Origin: Lachnospiraceae bacterium
GTDB lineage: Bacteria > Bacillota > Clostridia > Lachnospirales > Lachnospiraceae
Length of the DNA stretch: 6,896 nucleotides
NCBI GenBank assembly: GCA_020860745.1
Contig: JAJBTR010000281.1
Coordinates: 1 to 6,896 of the forward strand
Reading direction: 5' to 3'
Shown here: piece by piece, positions 1 through 5,742 of the stretch
Layout: each line of letters opens with the position of its first letter
Position numbering within the stretch: position 1 is the stretch's first letter
Made by a program: the position numbers and the translations under genes
The notes under the pieces: model-generated
The model's input: only the letters and a program-made list of their open reading frames with translations
The model's database searches: none
Told to the model about the DNA's origin: nothing

Positions 1-116
1 GTTAAATTCAGCATTTATCTTATGTTTAAAATTTCTTCATGAAACAACCCTGGAATTCAGCAATGCAGTAATCCGGCCATGCAGGCGCAAAGTGAATTGC
101 CGCGGAGCGTATTGCG

Positions 117-137
117 TTCACAGGCTGGGTCTGTGAA
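117..137. repeat. Inverted repeat TTCACAG / CTGTGAA
   Basis: TTCACAG at 117-123 and CTGTGAA at 131-137 form a perfect 7-bp stem, extendable inward by a G-T wobble and a C-G pair. The right arm CTGTGAAA (131-138) can pair instead with TTTCACAG at 159-166 (8 bp), so two hairpins compete for the same strand. On the plus strand the stem is followed by A residues rather than T, so it is not a standard intrinsic terminator for plus-strand transcription. Confidence 0.6.
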
Positions 138-183
138 AAACAACGCTATTCGAGACACTTTCACAGTTAATTTTAGTTAGTGC

Positions 184-210
184 TTGAATCGCCGCCCCCC
201 CCGCTATGCT
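184..210 (+). promoter_or_regulatory. Candidate promoter with a poly-C spacer
   Basis: A -35-like TTGAAT (184-189, 4/6 to consensus) and a -10-like TATGCT (205-210, 4/6) are separated by only 15 bp. That spacer contains the C8 tract at 195-202. Transcription would start near 217, about 58 bases before the transpeptidase start. The spacing is short and both boxes are imperfect, so this is a weak call. GCTAAT at 208-213, with an 18-bp spacer, is an alternative -10. Confidence 0.25.
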
Positions 211-262
211 AATCTGTCTTTAAGTTGGTCATTGTATTCTGAATTGACTGGATAAATTATCT

Positions 263-268
263 GAGGAG
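263..268 (+). promoter_or_regulatory. Ribosome binding site that fixes the transpeptidase start
   Basis: GAGGAG at 263-268 is directly followed by an in-frame ATG at 269, which is too close for initiation. The next in-frame ATG, at 275, lies 6 bases downstream at a normal spacing, so the protein starts at 275 with Met-Lys-Lys. Confidence 0.8.
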
Positions 269-274
269 ATGCTC

Positions 275-1723
275 ATGAAAAAAGAAAAAAATACGATATA
301 CATATGGGTCACGGTTATCACAATAGCCGCAATTGTCCTGGTGCTTTATCTGGGAGCGGCTTTTTATTTTCAGAGCCATTTTTTTCCTGACACAACGATA
401 AATGGGGAGGATTACGGCTTAAAAACGGCGGAGACCTTAAAGGAGTATAATGTAGAGCTCGGCGGCACGTATCTTCTTACCGTGTATGATCGGGACGGAA
501 ACGAATATACGCTGCAGGGAACAGATTTTTCCTATGCGTATGTGGATGCCAGGGCGGAGGAAGAGCTGTTGGAGAGCCAGAATGCGTTTGTCTGGCCGGT
601 GGAGTTGACAAAGGAGCATGCCTGTACCATGGAGGCAGCCTGGTCCTATGATGCGGACGTGCTGGAGGAACTGATTCTCTCGATGGATTTCCTGAATCAG
701 ACAGAATATGAGGCTCCGCAGGATGCGGCGCTTACGATGTCGAAGGACGGGCTCTATGAAATTACGCCGGAGACCTATGGAAATACGCCGATTGGGGAGA
801 ATGTGGTAAGTGCTGTTACAGCCGCGGTGGATGCGGGGCTGACGGAGTGCACGCTGGGAGATGACTGCTATGTGGCGCCGGAGGTCACGGCAGAGGATGA
901 ACAGCTCGCCCAGGCGTTGGAGCAGCTGCAGTTTTATCAGAGTGCGGTGATTCAATATGAGATAGAGGGAGTGGAGGAGTCACTGTCCGCAAAAGAGATC
1001 GGGGAAATGCTGGTAATCGGGGAGGATTACGCGGTGGAGATCGATGAGGACAGGGTGGCGGCCTTTGTACAGACGCTGGCTTCCACTTATAATACATATG
1101 GCGATGTGCGTTCCTTCGTCACAACCCAGGGAGATACGATTGAAATCGGCGGAGGAGATTATGGATGGGTGATTGACAAATCCGGCGAGGCGGCGCAGAT
1201 TCTGGAGGATCTGGCGGGAGGCGAGCCTGTCACCAGGGAACCGGTATACGAGCAGACGGCGCAGGTCAGCGGTCTGGATGATATCGGAAACACTTATGTG
1301 GAACTGGACTACACAAACCAGCACCTGTATTATTACGAGGACGGGACACTGGTGCTCGATTGCGATATTGTATCTGGAAAAATTTCTAATGGAAATGGAT
1401 CGCCGGACGGAATTTTCAAGATTGTTTACAAGCAGAGCCCGGCTACACTGGTGGGTGAAAATTATGCGTCGGATGTGACTTATTTCATGCCGTTTGCCTA
1501 CAATGTAGGTATCCACGATGCGAGCTGGCGCAGCTCGTTCGGCGGCAGTATCTATATCAACTCCGGTTCCCACGGCTGCATTAACGTGCCGGCCAGCGCG
1601 GCGCAGCAGCTGTATGAGCTGCTGGAGGTGGGAACGCCGGTGGTGGCGTATTACCGCGAGGCGGTGAAGCTCACGTCAAACAGCAGTAAGATTTCCAATG
1701 CGTATTCTTATGCGGGAGAATGA
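275..1723 (+). CDS. Membrane-anchored L,D-transpeptidase (YkuD family) with peptidoglycan-binding repeats
   Basis: This 482-residue protein probably forms 3-3 cross-links in peptidoglycan, or attaches molecules to it, at the outer face of the membrane. A short lysine-rich N-terminus is followed by one hydrophobic segment (about residues 9-32), which fits a signal anchor. Residues about 38-330 look like two tandem copies of the clostridial peptidoglycan-binding domain (PG_binding_4 type); the second ends in the typical GGGDYGW stretch (292-298). The YkuD catalytic domain spans about 340-460, with His414 in GIHD and the signature SHGCINVP (432-439), where Cys435 is the nucleophile. The His414 to Ser432 spacing matches the family pattern. 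The start at 275 is chosen from GAGGAG placement. The 3' end overlaps the convergent CLC gene by 16 bp. No chaperone or cell-wall gene lies beside it, so the exact substrate is not indicated. Confidence 0.95.
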   Translation: MKKEKNTIYIWVTVITIAAIVLVLYLGAAFYFQSHFFPDTTINGEDYGLKTAETLKEYNVELGGTYLLTVYDRDGNEYTLQGTDFSYAYVDARAEEELLESQNAFVWPVELTKEHACTMEAAWSYDADVLEELILSMDFLNQTEYEAPQDAALTMSKDGLYEITPETYGNTPIGENVVSAVTAAVDAGLTECTLGDDCYVAPEVTAEDEQLAQALEQLQFYQSAVIQYEIEGVEESLSAKEIGEMLVIGEDYAVEIDEDRVAAFVQTLASTYNTYGDVRSFVTTQGDTIEIGGGDYGWVIDKSGEAAQILEDLAGGEPVTREPVYEQTAQVSGLDDIGNTYVELDYTNQHLYYYEDGTLVLDCDIVSGKISNGNGSPDGIFKIVYKQSPATLVGENYASDVTYFMPFAYNVGIHDASWRSSFGGSIYINSGSHGCINVPASAAQQLYELLEVGTPVVAYYREAVKLTSNSSKISNAYSYAGE

Positions 1724-3018
1724 GGTGTTAGCTTTTTCTGTTCCTTTTTATGTAATAGTCCGTAAATAAAACCTCTGTTTTCCGGGGTTGCGCGAAGAGC
1801 GCGCGGCAAAGGGATGCATCCTGTTGCAAAGCAGACGGCAGCCATCCAGCCGAGATTATCAATCGGGAAGAAGACCAGGGTCAGGGCAAAGGCGCCGAGC
1901 GGCTGTTGCAGGATCGTTCCCAGCAGAGCGGCCGTCACCACGATGACGCTTAAAAGCTGGCTGGTTCCGAGGAGTGAGGACAGACCGTATCCGATACTTA
2001 AACCCGAAAAAATAACCGGAAAAAAATGTCCGCCGCGCCACCCGGATTCGATGCACACATTGGTCAGAAACAACTTTACCACACCGATCAGAATCAGCAG
2101 CCAGGGCGTATACTGATAGTATTCATATTGAATCAGCTGAATATCACTGCCGCCGGAAAACATGGTCATGGGGAGAGCCGTCCCGATCAGCCCGAGAATC
2201 AGGCCGCCGAGAATCGCATTGATAATGTCCAGTTTTTTTGTGCGCAGTTTTCCGAAGAACCGCGATGTCAGCTTTCGGAAAAACAAAAACAGATAACCGG
2301 ATCCGATGCCTGCCGCAGCCAGCAGTATTACCGAAAAGCGGTCTTTCATATAAATTTCTCCGGAATTCAGATGCGGGATTGTAAATGCGCTCCCAAACAG
2401 CCAGTTCATCAGCAGATAGATGAGCAGTGCGGTTACGCCGGTTGCCATGCCTGTCGTAATCTGTTCCGACCGTTTCCATTTGGCGGATGACTCAAATTCC
2501 GGAAGCCGGTTTGCGGGGGAAAGAAGATTCCTTAACATCCGGCGGAACATATATCCTCCGGATGCGCCGGGATTTCTCTCAAGACAGGTCTGTATAGTAT
2601 TTCTGGCCAGATCAAACTGCGCCATTGCCCAGAAGCAAAGCCCCAGAAGCAGGCAGACCAGACCGGACTCCGGACCGACGGATCCGCCGAAAAACAGGGA
2701 GAGAAAGGCGGCAACGACGGTGATATGCAGATTTTTAAACGGGTAAAAACCGTCCTCATTCACACGTCTGACGGCATCCGCCATGCTTTCCGGGTAGGGA
2801 CCGTAAAAATGATGGAAAATGCCTACGACCAGACCGCCGACCAGGCACATGGTCAGTGTATAATATTTGAAATCAATATAGGAAGGGATGCGATCCCAGA
2901 TGATCGTGACCCCGACGTTGGACAGCTCGAGGTACAACCAGATAAAAATCGCGATCAGCGCCCCGGTTGTCGCCGCGAAACAAAGTTCGAGCGGTCGATG
3001 TTTGCGTTGCCTGTTCAT
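1708..3018 (-). CDS. YfeO-like CLC-family chloride channel/transporter homologue
   Basis: A 436-residue polytopic membrane protein of the CLC superfamily, probably moving chloride or another anion. Hydrophobic segments occur near residues 12-31, 53-71, 98-134, 188-209, 227-247, 265-286, 304-321, 333-350, 354-371 and 374-403. Divergent forms of the CLC filter motifs are visible: GPYPES (73-78) where GSGIPE is usual, GGSVGPES (111-118) where GREGP is usual, and GWRGGHFFP (326-334) matching the GxFxP loop. The gating glutamate of GREGP is Val114 here, with a glutamate two residues after the motif's final Gly (Glu117). As I recall, E. coli YfeO has the same arrangement (GGVSLGPE). ATG at 3018-3016 overlaps the regulator's TGA as ATGA, with AGAGGT about 12 bases upstream, so translation is probably coupled. 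The ion is unknown. No cytoplasmic CBS domains are present. Confidence 0.85.
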   Translation of the reverse strand: MNRQRKHRPLELCFAATTGALIAIFIWLYLELSNVGVTIIWDRIPSYIDFKYYTLTMCLVGGLVVGIFHHFYGPYPESMADAVRRVNEDGFYPFKNLHITVVAAFLSLFFGGSVGPESGLVCLLLGLCFWAMAQFDLARNTIQTCLERNPGASGGYMFRRMLRNLLSPANRLPEFESSAKWKRSEQITTGMATGVTALLIYLLMNWLFGSAFTIPHLNSGEIYMKDRFSVILLAAAGIGSGYLFLFFRKLTSRFFGKLRTKKLDIINAILGGLILGLIGTALPMTMFSGGSDIQLIQYEYYQYTPWLLILIGVVKLFLTNVCIESGWRGGHFFPVIFSGLSIGYGLSSLLGTSQLLSVIVVTAALLGTILQQPLGAFALTLVFFPIDNLGWMAAVCFATGCIPLPRALRATPENRGFIYGLLHKKEQKKLTPHSPA

Positions 3019-3488
3019 TTTTTTACGGTGACCTCTTGGTATGAATTCTTCTGTTCGATTTCTTTCCTGAATTGCACGATGTATTTTTCAAGCATGGAAA
3101 CACACGCTGTCACTTCAGTGGGATTCGTATCTTCCATTGCTTTTTTCTCTGATTTAAAAATCCATTGGATCTGCTGCTCCCCAAAATGTCGGCCGATCTC
3201 CGTTAACTGAATTATCTTGCGGTTTCGCGTTCCGGGAGCGTGTTCCAGAGTGAGATACCCTTTGCGTGCCATCCGGGAGATCAGCGAATTTACCGTTTGT
3301 TTCGGAAGAAAAAGTATTTCCGCAATGTCCTGTTGGGAGTATGCTTTATTCCCATTCAGGAGGACGGACCAGATAGCGACCTCGCCATCGGAAACCCCGG
3401 ACTTGTACGCAGCCTCCCGGTAGAGAGCGCTCAGTTCTTTTGTTTTCTGGATGATGAGATCAATCTGTTCTCTGGTATTATTATCCAT
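3015..3488 (-). CDS. MarR-family transcriptional regulator
   Basis: A 157-residue protein with the size and layout of MarR dimeric winged-helix repressors. N- and C-terminal helices (about 5-30 and 120-147) would form the dimer interface. The helix-turn-helix lies at about 51-78, with recognition helix PKQTVNSLISRM (62-73). The wing carries the family's charged loop around PGTRNRK (85-91), followed by IIQLTEIG. ATG at 3488 is chosen because GGGAG lies 9 bases upstream; a TTG 21 bases earlier has no ribosome binding site. It is the first gene of an operon with the CLC gene, overlapping it by 4 bp (ATGA). A strong promoter with a palindrome between -35 and -10 precedes it, so I infer that it represses its own operon until an unknown ligand releases it. 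MarR proteins often respond to phenolic, oxidative or antimicrobial compounds; nothing here identifies which. Confidence 0.93.
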   Translation of the reverse strand: MDNNTREQIDLIIQKTKELSALYREAAYKSGVSDGEVAIWSVLLNGNKAYSQQDIAEILFLPKQTVNSLISRMARKGYLTLEHAPGTRNRKIIQLTEIGRHFGEQQIQWIFKSEKKAMEDTNPTEVTACVSMLEKYIVQFRKEIEQKNSYQEVTVKK

Positions 3489-3497
3489 GTATAGATA

Positions 3498-3502
3498 CTC
3501 CC
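3498..3502 (-). promoter_or_regulatory. Ribosome binding site that fixes the MarR start
   Basis: On the minus strand GGGAG lies 9 bases before the ATG at 3488. The upstream TTG codon at 3509 has no purine-rich sequence at a suitable distance, and the GGGAG would fall inside that extended frame. This supports the shorter 157-residue protein. Confidence 0.75.
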
Positions 3503-3537
3503 GGTTCAAAGCAACGTTTTTTCGAACATCAAATCAC

Positions 3538-3566
3538 AGTATAGTCCGAATTCGGATATTTGTCAA
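3538..3566 (-). promoter_or_regulatory. Near-consensus sigma-A promoter of the marR-CLC operon
   Basis: Read on the minus strand, TTGACA (3566-3561, 6/6) is followed by exactly 17 bp and then TATACT (3543-3538, 5/6). Transcription would start near 3531, giving a 5' leader of about 43 bases before the regulator's ATG. This is the strongest promoter in the window. A perfect palindrome fills much of its spacer, so it should be highly active unless repressed. Confidence 0.85.
3545..3556. promoter_or_regulatory. Probable MarR operator (perfect palindrome in promoter spacer)
   Basis: TCCGAATTCGGA is a perfect 12-bp palindrome lying wholly between the -35 and -10 boxes of the operon promoter. MarR proteins usually bind palindromes of this kind overlapping their own promoter, so bound repressor would block RNA polymerase. 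A related palindrome, AATTCGAATT (3570-3579), lies just upstream of the -35 box, with centres 24 bp apart. TTCGAA also occurs at 3521-3526 in the leader. Binding is inferred from position and symmetry. Confidence 0.65.
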
Positions 3567-3569
3567 CAA

Positions 3570-3579
3570 AATTCGAATT
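3570..3579. promoter_or_regulatory. Second palindrome, possible accessory operator
   Basis: AATTCGAATT is a perfect 10-bp palindrome 3 bp upstream of the -35 hexamer of the marR promoter. It shares the ATTCG half-site with the spacer palindrome. A second dimer could bind here, although the simple AT-rich sequence makes chance occurrence possible. Confidence 0.4.
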
Positions 3580-3619
3580 ATGCGCTCAGTGCCTATGAAT
3601 TTAAATTATGCGCTTAGTG
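3576..3619 (+). repeat. Direct repeat AATTATGCGCTYAGTG, two copies plus a partial third
   Basis: AATTATGCGCTCAGTG (3576-3591) recurs as AATTATGCGCTTAGTG (3604-3619), 15 of 16 identical with a 28-bp period. A partial third copy, CGCTCAGT, lies at 3621-3628. The inner copies run into the left arm of the inverted-repeat element that follows, so they may be duplicated ends of it. Confidence 0.7.
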
Positions 3620-3823
3620 ACGCTCAGTACTCGTTACTTTTCACAGATTAGCCGAGTGCTTGTTTCTTCATACGGATTATATCACTTTTTCTACCTTTTT
3701 CGTTCGTATGCGCTGGTGTTTTTACGGACGATTTTATCTTTTTTGCAGTTTTGTCCGTATAATGTGAGAAAACACATATTTGACTAACCCCTGAAAAGTA
3801 ACCAGTACTCTATTCACAGCGCA
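3609..3823. repeat. Imperfect terminal-inverted-repeat element (MITE-like or long hairpin)
   Basis: The left arm AGTACTCGTTACTTTTCA (3626-3643) is repeated inverted at 3792-3809 with 17 of 18 bases identical. The match extends outward to TGCGCT (3609-3614) and its complement AGCGCA (3818-3823) with a 3-base indel between. It also extends weakly inward through TTAG (3648-3651, with CTAA at 3784-3787). The interior (about 135 bp) is AT-rich and encodes nothing; it contains a further 7-bp inverted repeat, TACGGAC (3723-3729) with GTCCGTA (3753-3759). The structure fits a small non-autonomous repeat or decayed MITE. I see no clear target-site duplication, so its exact ends are uncertain. Confidence 0.6.
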
Positions 3824-3842
3824 CCGATAGGAAAAATAGAAA

Positions 3843-3871
3843 TTGTTTTCATGGAAAGAATATGGTATGAT
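3843..3871 (+). promoter_or_regulatory. Probable extended -10 promoter of bioB-tcdA
   Basis: TTGTTT (3843-3848, 3/6) is followed by 17 bp and TATGAT (3866-3871, 5/6), preceded by TG at the extended -10 position (TGG-TATGAT, 3863-3871). Transcription would start near 3878, leaving a leader of about 40 bases before the bioB ATG. The weak -35 is offset by the extended -10. I see no clear BirA-type biotin operator overlapping it. Confidence 0.55.
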
Positions 3872-3904
3872 TCCGAAAGGAGTATGTCGGCGGATAACAG
3901 AAAG

Positions 3905-3910
3905 AGGGAG
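3905..3910 (+). promoter_or_regulatory. Ribosome binding site that fixes the bioB start
   Basis: AGGGAG ends 7 bases before the ATG at 3918. The reading frame stays open upstream to a TTG at 3843, but that region coincides with the likely promoter and has no suitable binding site. Confidence 0.8.
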
Positions 3911-3917
3911 AAAAACG

Positions 3918-4880
3918 ATGAATCTTATGGTTTTGGCGGAGGAGATTATAGATGGCAGAAGACTGACTTGGGAGGATGAATTGACCCGATTGATCAATTG
4001 CCCGCTGGAGGAGTTAAGGAAGGGTGCAGACCGCATCCGCGCCCATTTTTGCGGAGATAAGGTAGATCTCTGTACCATTATCAATGGAAGAAGCGGACAG
4101 TGCGGGGAGGATTGCAAATACTGTGCCCAGTCCTGTCACAACCATGCTGATATTGAGACCTATGGCTTTTTGCCGAAGGATGAGATTGTGCAGGCAGCGC
4201 TGTCAAATGAGGAGGAGGGTGTGGATCACTTTTCTATCGTGACAGCGGGGCGATCCTTAAGCGGTGAGGATTTTGAAAAAGCCCTTGCGGCTTACCGGGA
4301 GATGAGTGAGCGGTGCGGGCTGGAGCTCTGCGCATCCCATGGATTATTGACGCTGGAACAGTTTCGCAGGCTCCGGGAGGTGGGAGTCACCAGCTATCAT
4401 GCGAATATTGAGACCTCCCGCAGATTTTTCCCATACATCTGCACGACGCATACCTTTGAGGATAAGCTTGAGGTCATCCGCCGGGCGCAGGAGGCGGGGC
4501 TGTATGTCTGCTCTGGCGGTATTATCGGAATGGGCGAGACCTGGGAGGACCGGCTGGATATGGCAGTCACGCTGTCGGAGCTTCATGTCTGTTCTATCCC
4601 GATCAACGTTCTGATGCCGATTCCGGGTACGCCGCTGGAAGGGCGCCAACAGCTGGAAGAAGCGGATATTTTGCGGACGATTGCCTTTTTCCGTTATATT
4701 AATCCGGAGGCAAATATCCGCCTGGCGGCAGGACGGGCGCTGCTTACGGGAACGGGGACATCCGCGTTTGAGAGCGGAGCCAGCGCGACAATCACCGGGA
4801 ACATGTTGACGACATCGGGAGCATCGACGATAAAGACGGACCGGGAGATGCTGCGAAAGATGGGGAGGACGGTATGTTAG
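3918..4880 (+). CDS. bioB: Biotin synthase, anaerobe-type radical SAM enzyme
   Basis: BioB performs the last step of biotin synthesis, inserting sulfur into dethiobiotin by radical SAM chemistry in the cytoplasm. The 320-residue protein has the SAM cluster motif CGEDCKYC (Cys62, Cys66, Cys69), YHANIETS (160-167) where classical BioB has YNHNLDTS, VCSGGIIGMGET (197-208), IPINVLMPIPGTPL (227-240) and IRLAAGR (267-273) with the conserved arginine. Cysteines matching E. coli Cys128 and Cys188 are present (Cys138, Cys198), but the position of E. coli Cys97 is Ser106 (HFSIVTAGR). An extra cysteine, Cys73, follows directly in CAQSC. This altered pattern fits the BioB type I recall being described from obligate anaerobes, with an auxiliary [4Fe-4S] cluster in place of [2Fe-2S]. 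No other bio gene is present. It overlaps tcdA by 7 bp, so the two are co-translated. Confidence 0.95.
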   Translation: MNLMVLAEEIIDGRRLTWEDELTRLINCPLEELRKGADRIRAHFCGDKVDLCTIINGRSGQCGEDCKYCAQSCHNHADIETYGFLPKDEIVQAALSNEEEGVDHFSIVTAGRSLSGEDFEKALAAYREMSERCGLELCASHGLLTLEQFRRLREVGVTSYHANIETSRRFFPYICTTHTFEDKLEVIRRAQEAGLYVCSGGIIGMGETWEDRLDMAVTLSELHVCSIPINVLMPIPGTPLEGRQQLEEADILRTIAFFRYINPEANIRLAAGRALLTGTGTSAFESGASATITGNMLTTSGASTIKTDREMLRKMGRTVC

Positions 4881-5626
4881 ATCAGTTTTCCCGGACGGAA
4901 CTGCTGCTTGGAAAAGACGGCATGGAAAAACTGCACGCGGCGCGGGTGGCAGTGTTCGGCATCGGCGGCGTTGGCGGCTATACCGTGGAAGCCCTGGCGC
5001 GGAGCGGCATCGGCACGCTGGATCTGATCGATGACGACCGGGTCTGCCTGACGAATCTGAACCGGCAGATTCTGGCTTTGCGGGAGACGGTGGGAAAGTA
5101 TAAGGCGGATGCGGCCACGGAGCGGATTCACGCGATCAACCCGGATGCTGTCGTCCATACCTATAAGACTTTTTACATGCCGGACACGGCCGGGCAGTTT
5201 GATTTTTCGCAGTATGATTATGTGGTGGACGCGATCGATACCGTGACCGGGAAGCTGGAGCTGGTCATGCAGGCGGACCGCAGCGGGACGCCGATCATCA
5301 GCTGCATGGGAGCGGGAAACAAGATGGACGCCTCGGCTTTTGAGGTCGCCGACATCTATGAGACAAGTGTGTGCCCGCTGGCTCGTGTGATGCGGCGGGA
5401 GTTAAAAAAGCGCGGGATAAAAAAACTAAAGGTGGTCTATTCCAGGGAACCGGCCATGGAGCCGGTGGAGGACATGGCCATCAGCTGTAAGAGCAACTGT
5501 ATCTGCCCGCCGGGTACTGCGAGAAAATGCACGCAGCGGCGGCAGGTGCCGGGCAGCAATGCCTTTGTGCCGGCGGTGGCGGGTTTGATCATGGCCGGTG
5601 AGGTTGTACGGGATCTTGTCGGGTGA
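4874..5626 (+). CDS. tcdA: tRNA threonylcarbamoyladenosine dehydratase (ThiF/MoeB superfamily)
   Basis: TcdA uses ATP to cyclise t6A to ct6A at position 37 of ANN-decoding tRNAs. The 250-residue protein has the E1-like Rossmann ATP-binding motif GIGGVG (29-34), then IDDDRVCLTNLNRQI (52-66) with the catalytic-type arginine of NRQ, Lys75/Lys77, and DAIDTVTGK (119-127). These match TcdA (E. coli CsdL) better than ThiF or MoeB. The C-terminal part carries four closely spaced cysteines (205, 209, 211, 219) in a CKSNCICPPGT context, followed by RRQVPGSNAFVP, which is usual for Bacillota members; they do not form the paired CxxC zinc motif of MoeB. ATG at 4874 has GGAGG 5 bases upstream, inside the end of bioB. 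The two stop and start signals overlap by 7 bp, indicating translational coupling. A general sulfur-carrier activating enzyme is a less likely alternative. Confidence 0.9.
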   Translation: MLDQFSRTELLLGKDGMEKLHAARVAVFGIGGVGGYTVEALARSGIGTLDLIDDDRVCLTNLNRQILALRETVGKYKADAATERIHAINPDAVVHTYKTFYMPDTAGQFDFSQYDYVVDAIDTVTGKLELVMQADRSGTPIISCMGAGNKMDASAFEVADIYETSVCPLARVMRRELKKRGIKKLKVVYSREPAMEPVEDMAISCKSNCICPPGTARKCTQRRQVPGSNAFVPAVAGLIMAGEVVRDLVG

Positions 5627-5658
5627 ATTTGATAGCAGAAAGATGTTATCCGAAAACT

Positions 5659-5687
5659 TTGCATGAGGGAAACTGGCGGAATATATT
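5659..5687 (+). promoter_or_regulatory. Weak candidate promoter in the tcdA to rhodanese-TtcA gap
   Basis: The 116-bp gap contains TTGCAT (5659-5664, 3/6), a 17-bp spacer and TATATT (5682-5687, 5/6), about 55 bases before the next start codon. There is no terminator after tcdA, so the downstream gene may also be read through from the bioB promoter. The weak -35 makes this tentative. Confidence 0.3.
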
Positions 5688-5742
5688 TCGCTGTATCAGA
5701 AAAACAGATAACGGAAGATGAAATAAGCAGGTGTTTGCATAT

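Larger units (their letters stand above)
1..274. other. Non-coding, repeat-rich region upstream of the L,D-transpeptidase gene
   Basis: I see no credible gene in this stretch. It contains the 9-bp direct repeat AATTCAGCA (5-13 and 54-62), the heptamer TTCACAG at 117-123 and 160-166, and its complement CTGTGAA at 131-137. These can form alternative hairpins. It also holds a run of eight C at 195-202 and a weak candidate promoter. Part of it (123-145) resembles a segment of the intergenic region near 3632-3653, so it probably contains a copy of a dispersed repeat. The end of any gene further upstream is not visible. Confidence 0.7.
3489..3917. other. Divergent intergenic region between marR and bioB
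   Basis: This 429-bp AT-rich gap has no credible gene. From left to right it holds the marR leader, promoter and operators (3489-3579), short direct repeats (3576-3628), an imperfect inverted-repeat element (about 3609-3823), an extended -10 promoter for bioB (3843-3871) and the bioB leader. I see no riboswitch that I recognise and no intrinsic terminator with a T-tract. Confidence 0.75.

Noticed and set aside
117..140. Hairpin followed by a homopolymer run, as an intrinsic terminator
   Set aside because: On the plus strand the run after the stem is A, not T. On the minus strand no T-tract follows the stem.
980..1573. Antisense open frame (197 codons) opposite the transpeptidase
   Set aside because: It shows no family features, and the plus strand encodes an unmistakable YkuD domain there.
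3758..3763. Perfect TATAAT as a bioB -10 box
   Set aside because: No acceptable -35 lies 16-19 bp upstream, there is no extended -10 TG, and it falls inside the repeat element. The promoter at 3843-3871 is closer to the gene and better formed.
3843..3917. N-terminal extension of BioB from a TTG at 3843
   Set aside because: The TTG coincides with a likely -35 box and has no ribosome binding site. ATG at 3918 has AGGGAG at 7 bases and gives the normal family length.
3780..3917. BirA operator or biotin-related riboswitch upstream of bioB
   Set aside because: I looked for paired TTGTAAC/GTTAACC-type half-sites and structured leaders and found only single AACC-like fragments without the inverted partner.
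3884..3979. 31-codon ORF starting at ATG 3884 and overlapping the bioB start, as a possible leader peptide
   Set aside because: The AAGGAG before it ends only one base from the ATG, which is too close for initiation, and the peptide has no features of a regulatory leader.
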